A DNA stretch of 55,380 nucleotides from Pelosinus propionicus DSM 13327 (GTDB lineage: Bacteria; Bacillota; Negativicutes; DSM-13327): the NCBI RefSeq assembly GCF_900114615.1, contig NZ_FOTS01000035.1, forward strand, positions 1 to 55,380. The letters run 5' to 3'. The notes below the pieces were generated by a model. That model worked only from the letters and a program-made list of their open reading frames with translations, searched no databases and was not told where the DNA came from. Shown in pieces: positions 51,667 to 55,380 of the stretch. The position numbers were made by a program, and so were the translations under genes. Within the stretch, counting starts at the first letter, position 1. Each line of letters starts with the position of its first letter.

Positions 51667-52341
51667 GTGAGAATTTTAGTTGTAGAAGATGATCAGATGC
51701 TGCGGGAAGTGGTTGTTGCTGTGCTCAAAGAAGAAGAATATTTGATTCATGAGACAGGAAATGGTGAGGAAGGTTTATATTTAGCATCGCAGAATGTCCA
51801 TGACTTATTAATACTTGATATTATGCTTCCAGGAATCAGTGGTTTAGAGATTGTAAAAGCACTGCGTTCACAAAATATTTCTATGCCGATTATGCTTTTG
51901 ACAGCAAAGGATAGTGTACAAGATCGAGTCATCGGCTTAAATAGCGGTGCCGATGATTATTTGGTGAAACCTTTCGCCATTCCAGAGTTATTAGCGAGGG
52001 TAAAAGCCCTGTTAAGACGTACAGGTAGAGGTGGAAAAGAGGGAGAGATTTTGTATGGCGACGTCTCAGTGAATTCGAAAGTTAGAGACGGGTTTGTAGA
52101 TAAAAATGCCTTGCAATTAACGAGTAAGGAGTATGAATTACTCGAATACCTGATATTAAATCAGGGTCATATTTTGACCCGTGAACAAATCTTCGATCGA
52201 ATATGGGGATTTGAGTCAGAAACCACAATCGGAATTGTAGATTTATATATTCACTATCTTCGCAAGAAATTATCGGCACAAGGCAGCCAGGTCGTGATAC
52301 AAACGATTCGTGGAGCAGGTTTTATGATGAAGGAGAAGTAA
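51667..52341 (+). CDS. OmpR/PhoB-family response regulator
   Basis: This 224-aa regulator has a receiver domain with phosphoacceptor D51 in LLILDIMLPG, the early acidic pair in VVEDDQ, and the LVKPF lysine near 101. The winged-helix effector domain (about 125-224) contains LTSKEYELLEYLILNQGHILTREQI and a C-terminal IRGAGFMMKE. The start is GTG 51667 after GGGGAGG. It is followed two bases later by its kinase gene, so the pair is a two-component system. The signal is unknown. Confidence 0.93.
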   Translation: MRILVVEDDQMLREVVVAVLKEEEYLIHETGNGEEGLYLASQNVHDLLILDIMLPGISGLEIVKALRSQNISMPIMLLTAKDSVQDRVIGLNSGADDYLVKPFAIPELLARVKALLRRTGRGGKEGEILYGDVSVNSKVRDGFVDKNALQLTSKEYELLEYLILNQGHILTREQIFDRIWGFESETTIGIVDLYIHYLRKKLSAQGSQVVIQTIRGAGFMMKEK

Positions 52342-52343
52342 AC

Positions 52344-53615
52344 ATGTTCCAAAAAACCTTACGAAGATTGATGCTGGTAAATTCCGTAGTATTTTTAGTG
52401 ATTTTTATTATTTTTGGTGGAACCTTGTATGGATATGTAGCCAGGCAGATTTTTGATGATATTGATGAATCCATGGAACGCAAAGTAAATGCTTTTCGAA
52501 TTCCGAACAATCACTCGAGGGATGGAGGGAGGCACCAGATTTATTTTGAATCCCGAATACTGATTCTGCTTCGTGATATAGAGGGAAGGATTATCAATCT
52601 TCACACCTATCCCATTGAAGGAGTACCGTCTGAAGTATTGGATTTTCTTGAAACAGTCAGTAACCCAAAATGGCAGACGCAGAAAATCGATCATCATGTG
52701 TATCGCATTTTCTCTTCTCCTTATCCTGATGAAAGCATAATGATTAAGGACCAATTTATTAAGGTCAAAGATGTTATAGCCATTAGCATAGTTGATTCTG
52801 AGTTAGCCATGTTAAGGCGATTTTTAGTTATTATTTTCATTGGGCAGCTTATTGGTATGACAGCTATTGTATTAGGGAGTTATTTTTTGGCTCGTCGCGC
52901 CTTAGTGCCCATTCAAGCAGCATGGGAAAAGCAACAGCAATTTGCAGCTGATGCTTCTCATGAACTGCGCACTCCCCTGACAGTAATAAAAAGTAATGCA
53001 GAACTTTTATTGCGCCATCCCGGGCATACCATTGAATTAGAAACCATTCGTATTACCAATATCATACGAGAAACCATACGTATGAGTAAACTGGTCTCTA
53101 CTTTATTTACCTTAGCCAGAGCAGACGCAAACCAGATGGAAATTGAGGTAGTACCGCTACTCCTGAATGAACTTATTAATAGGGTTGTAGAGCAGTTTGA
53201 GCCTTTAGTCCAGATGCGAGGTATTTCCTTAGACGTGCAATGCAGTGATACAATCTGGTTGCTAGCAGATCGGGAGAGACTACACCAATTATTCGTCATT
53301 TTATTAGATAATGCGATTAAATATACACCTAACGCCGGGAGTATTCAAATTATTTGCCATAAACAGTTCAATCGAGTTTCAATTCAGATGAAGGATACAG
53401 GCTGCGGAATTTTACCAGCAGATTTACCTCATATTTTTGAACGCTTTTTTCGGGGTGATAAAGTTCGATCTCGTAAAAAGGGGGGTGCCGGTTTAGGATT
53501 AGCGATTGCACAATGGATTGTTGCCAAACATCAAGGGAAAATATGGGTAGAGAGCCAGGTAGGCATTGGTACCCAAGTTACGATCACCCTTCCTATTGAA
53601 ACAGCAGCTACATAG
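52344..53615 (+). CDS. Sensor histidine kinase paired with the OmpR-type regulator
   Basis: This 423-aa membrane kinase has two membrane segments (about 10-30 and 160-183) flanking a small periplasmic domain of 130 residues. The HisKA motif is H206 in DASHELRTPLTVIKSNAELL. The HATPase region has LLDNAIKYT, DTGCGILPADLPHIFERFF and GGAGLGLAIAQWIV. No clear HAMP domain is seen between the second segment and HisKA. Start ATG 52344 follows GAAGGAGAAG. It completes the operon with the regulator gene. Confidence 0.93.
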   Translation: MFQKTLRRLMLVNSVVFLVIFIIFGGTLYGYVARQIFDDIDESMERKVNAFRIPNNHSRDGGRHQIYFESRILILLRDIEGRIINLHTYPIEGVPSEVLDFLETVSNPKWQTQKIDHHVYRIFSSPYPDESIMIKDQFIKVKDVIAISIVDSELAMLRRFLVIIFIGQLIGMTAIVLGSYFLARRALVPIQAAWEKQQQFAADASHELRTPLTVIKSNAELLLRHPGHTIELETIRITNIIRETIRMSKLVSTLFTLARADANQMEIEVVPLLLNELINRVVEQFEPLVQMRGISLDVQCSDTIWLLADRERLHQLFVILLDNAIKYTPNAGSIQIICHKQFNRVSIQMKDTGCGILPADLPHIFERFFRGDKVRSRKKGGAGLGLAIAQWIVAKHQGKIWVESQVGIGTQVTITLPIETAAT

Positions 53616-53640
53616 TTAAATGGTTTAATATGACATAAAA

Positions 53641-53674
53641 TGTTCATATAACTGTAACAAACAGATTTTATAAT
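53641..53674 (+). promoter_or_regulatory. Pho-box-like promoter before the beta-helix protein gene
   Basis: TGTTCATATAACTGTAAC at 53641-53658 matches the PhoB-box consensus CTGTCATAAATCTGTCAC at 12 of 18 positions. TATAAT follows at 53669-53674, ten bases later, the spacing found in phoA-type promoters. No good -35 is present, which fits an activator. Recognition by the neighbouring OmpR-family regulator is inferred. A second TATAAT at 53680-53685 is an alternative. Confidence 0.4.
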
Positions 53675-53705
53675 AATTGTATAATAAATGGAAAGGAATG
53701 AGTGT

Positions 53706-55058
53706 ATGAAGATCATTATTTTGAGAAAAGCACTGATTGGTGCAGTGATTGCCAGCTTTCTCGTAAGTGCCTATGCGTCAGCGCAAAACACACAGGGACT
53801 CTCCTATTTAGACTATCCATTACCTCCACCTGATCAGCAGGGACCGCCGTCAAATCGAGAAATTATTAAAACGACTGCTGTATATACGCAAAATGGCAAA
53901 AATATAACCAAGAAGGACCAGGCGATTCGAGCATATGATACAAATCAATCAGGTGTCAAAGTAACGGACGGTGGCATTTTAACTTTAAAAGATTCAACAA
54001 TTGCAACGACTGGTGTTACGACGTCCGATGAGAACAGTAATTTTTACGGTCTTAATGCGGCTATTTTGGCAGAATCAGGCAGCAAAATAAAGATCAAGAA
54101 TAGCACCGTTTCCACAAGTGGTAATGGTGCCAATGCCATTTTTGCAACAGGCGCTGGTTCGATGGTGACTGTTGAGAATGCTAAAATTAAAACCACTGCT
54201 GATTCTTCTCGTGGTTTGGATGCGACATTAACGGGCATCGTAATTGCTAATAATGTGGACATTAGTACGCAAGGAACTCATAGTGCTGCTATTGCAACAG
54301 ACCGTGGAAATGGAACCATCATTGTGACTGGTGGAATAATGCGAACATCGGGCATGGATTCCCCTGGGATCTATTCCACTGGAGATATTACCGTTACTGA
54401 TGCCAAAATCAGTGCCAGTGGATCAGAGGCAGCTGTTGTAGAAGGGAAAAATTCGATATATTTGAGAAATACTGTACTGGTGGGAACAAAAAAACGAGGA
54501 GTTATGCTGTATCAAAGTTTCTCCGGGGACGCGGAGGTGGGTATAAGTCGTTTTATAATGAATGAAGGTTCTCTCTCTGCAGGGGATGGCCCCTTGTTTT
54601 ATGCGACGAACACAGATACAGCCATTTATCTAAAGGGCGTAGACCTGACTACTGCATCAGGGATACTGTTAGAAGTCGGTGCAGGTAATTGGGGTATACA
54701 AGGAGCAAATGGGGCTGTTGTTGACTTTAAGGCAGAGAAGCAAATTCTTAAAGGAAATATTATTTGTGATGGGATTAGTACAATAAACGTTGGACTGCAG
54801 AATTTCTCAATGCTGGAAGGTTCGATCAATCAGGAAAATGCAGCTAAGTCAGCAGCTTTGACTTTGGATCTAACCAGCAGATGGATTGTAACGGGGAACT
54901 CCTACCTAACAAGCTTGATCAACAGAGATACTACTTTATCTAATATTGAAGATAACGGCTTTACCATCTATTATGATGCAGCTCATAGTGCAAATAACTG
55001 GCTTGAGAATAAAACGTATCAGCTAAAAGATGGCGGTATACTAACTCCAAAAATTTGA
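53706..55058 (+). CDS. Secreted right-handed beta-helix protein
   Basis: This 450-aa exported protein has a signal peptide (residues 5-28, SAYASAQ). After a proline-rich start (PLPPPDQQGPPSN) come repeated short turns in T/S/G/N-rich sequence (DGGILTLKDSTIATTG, SGSKIKIKNSTVSTSGNGANAI, GDITVTDAKISASGSEAAVV). This is the pattern of a pectin-lyase-like beta-helix, as in autotransporter passengers. No beta-barrel, SLH or sortase motif is seen at the C-terminus, so the anchor is unknown. ATG 53706 follows AAAGGAATG. The promoter and position suggest control by the adjacent two-component system. It could be an adhesin or a polysaccharide-active protein. Confidence 0.75.
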   Translation: MKIIILRKALIGAVIASFLVSAYASAQNTQGLSYLDYPLPPPDQQGPPSNREIIKTTAVYTQNGKNITKKDQAIRAYDTNQSGVKVTDGGILTLKDSTIATTGVTTSDENSNFYGLNAAILAESGSKIKIKNSTVSTSGNGANAIFATGAGSMVTVENAKIKTTADSSRGLDATLTGIVIANNVDISTQGTHSAAIATDRGNGTIIVTGGIMRTSGMDSPGIYSTGDITVTDAKISASGSEAAVVEGKNSIYLRNTVLVGTKKRGVMLYQSFSGDAEVGISRFIMNEGSLSAGDGPLFYATNTDTAIYLKGVDLTTASGILLEVGAGNWGIQGANGAVVDFKAEKQILKGNIICDGISTINVGLQNFSMLEGSINQENAAKSAALTLDLTSRWIVTGNSYLTSLINRDTTLSNIEDNGFTIYYDAAHSANNWLENKTYQLKDGGILTPKI

Positions 55059-55084
55059 GAGTTTCCCATCTAAATCGCAAAAAA

Positions 55085-55117
55085 GGGGCTGTCTCAATAA
55101 GAAATTGAGATAGTCCC
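55085..55117. mobile_element. IS1182-like element, left end hairpin
   Basis: GGGGCTGTCTCAAT at 55085-55098 pairs with ATTGAGATAGTCCC at 55104-55117 (two G-U pairs). GGGGCTGTCTCA-type ends are common in IS1182-family elements, and a transposase gene follows. The exact terminal base cannot be fixed because the other end lies outside the window. Confidence 0.65.
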
Positions 55118-55136
55118 TTATATGTATTAAAAATAC

Positions 55137-55166
55137 AAGAGGCAGGTTCCGAAGAACCTGCCTCTT
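55137..55166 (+). terminator. Hairpin upstream of the transposase gene
   Basis: AAGAGGCAGGTTC at 55137-55149 and GAACCTGCCTCTT at 55154-55166 are perfectly complementary around CGAA. It has no long T run. It lies 19 bases before the transposase start and could shield the gene from outside transcription or translation, as IS hairpins often do. Confidence 0.6.
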
Positions 55167-55185
55167 GGTGTAGAATTAAACTGCT

Positions 55186-55380
55186 ATGAAAAACTTTACA
55201 CATATAAATCCTACAACAAAAACAAATTCATATCAACTAGTTTTACCGCTTCCTATCGAAATCCTCATACCAGAAAACGATTCGGTCAGGCTGTTAAGTA
55301 AGATAATGGATCAACTTGATTATTCGCTGTTATACAAAGCGTATTCTCGTAAAGGCAGAAAATCAGTAGTCTCACCTAAA
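55186..55380 (+). CDS. IS1182-family transposase, N-terminal part
   Basis: The frame from ATG 55186 is open to the window end (65 residues). The stretch IPENDSVRLLSKIMDQLDYS, followed by LLYKAYSRKGRKSVVSPK, is the conserved N-terminal pattern of IS1182-type DDE transposases. The catalytic DDE residues lie beyond the window. It is too short to tell whether the element is intact. The element begins about 27 bases after the beta-helix gene stop. Confidence 0.85.
   Translation, partial: MKNFTHINPTTKTNSYQLVLPLPIEILIPENDSVRLLSKIMDQLDYSLLYKAYSRKGRKSVVSPK

Noticed and set aside
55084-55203. The minus-strand frame 54961-55203 at the IS boundary
   Set aside because: It spans the end of the beta-helix gene and the IS hairpins and has no coding features.

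Overview
The window reads as a chromosome segment of a spore-forming diderm Firmicute (Negativicutes, close to Pelosinus/Sporomusa). The main evidence is a secreted protein that joins an S-layer-homology domain to an outer-membrane beta-barrel (21938-23299), a combination typical of Negativicutes porins. It lies beside low-GC Firmicute-type genes: strong AGGAGG ribosome binding sites, TTG/GTG starts, OpuC-type ABC transport, lac-type PTS. This placement is inferred from gene content, not from a database search.

Layout. 1-191: the 3' part of tRNA-Cys and a complete tRNA-Leu(UAA). 567-7733: a KimA-like potassium transporter, an RluA-type pseudouridine synthase, a cytoplasmic gamma-glutamyltransferase-like enzyme, a sodium:solute symporter coupled to a HutP-like protein, and a small acidic protein. 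7955-12876: a pectin/uronate module (kduI, kduD, kdgT, kdgK and an IclR regulator). 12948-15062: signal peptidase I, a small ASCH-like protein, an RpiR-type regulator. 15319-29183: a large galactan/galactoside locus, consisting of tagatose-6-phosphate pathway genes (lacA, lacB, a gatY-type aldolase, lacC), a lactose-type PTS (lacF, lacE), 6-phospho-beta-galactosidase (lacG), the SLH porin, a secreted GH53 endo-galactanase, and Leloir genes galK (broken by an in-frame stop), galE and galT.

29314-34100: a 3D-domain cell-wall protein, then a GntR-RCK_C regulator resembling the c-di-AMP sensor BusR, directly before an osmoprotectant ABC transporter whose promoter carries repeated operator-like half-sites. 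34393-43774: a GGDEF-EAL protein, pyridoxamine kinase plus an ECF S component, an AbrB-family membrane protein, two secreted proteins of unknown role, an unlisted 51-aa membrane protein, a CC-motif protein, an SDR-like epimerase and a BFD-type [2Fe-2S] protein. 44008-55058: topoisomerase III, a histidine kinase, an acetyltransferase, an Asp/Glu racemase, PpnP, a secreted SGNH hydrolase, a two-component system and a secreted beta-helix protein. An IS1182-family element begins near 55085 and runs off the end.

How the genes work together. GH53 would cut beta-1,4-galactan outside the cell. The SLH porin would pass the oligomers through the outer membrane. The PTS would import and phosphorylate them, LacG would split them, and the tagatose pathway would carry galactose-6-phosphate to triose phosphates. 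Free galactose would need the Leloir genes, of which galK is interrupted. The kdu/kdg module handles the uronate side of pectin. Together these suggest a plant-pectin lifestyle. Separately, KimA, the BusR-like regulator and the Opu transporter form a plausible osmotic/potassium theme. Most transcription units end in long, nearly perfect hairpins, often placed between convergent genes.
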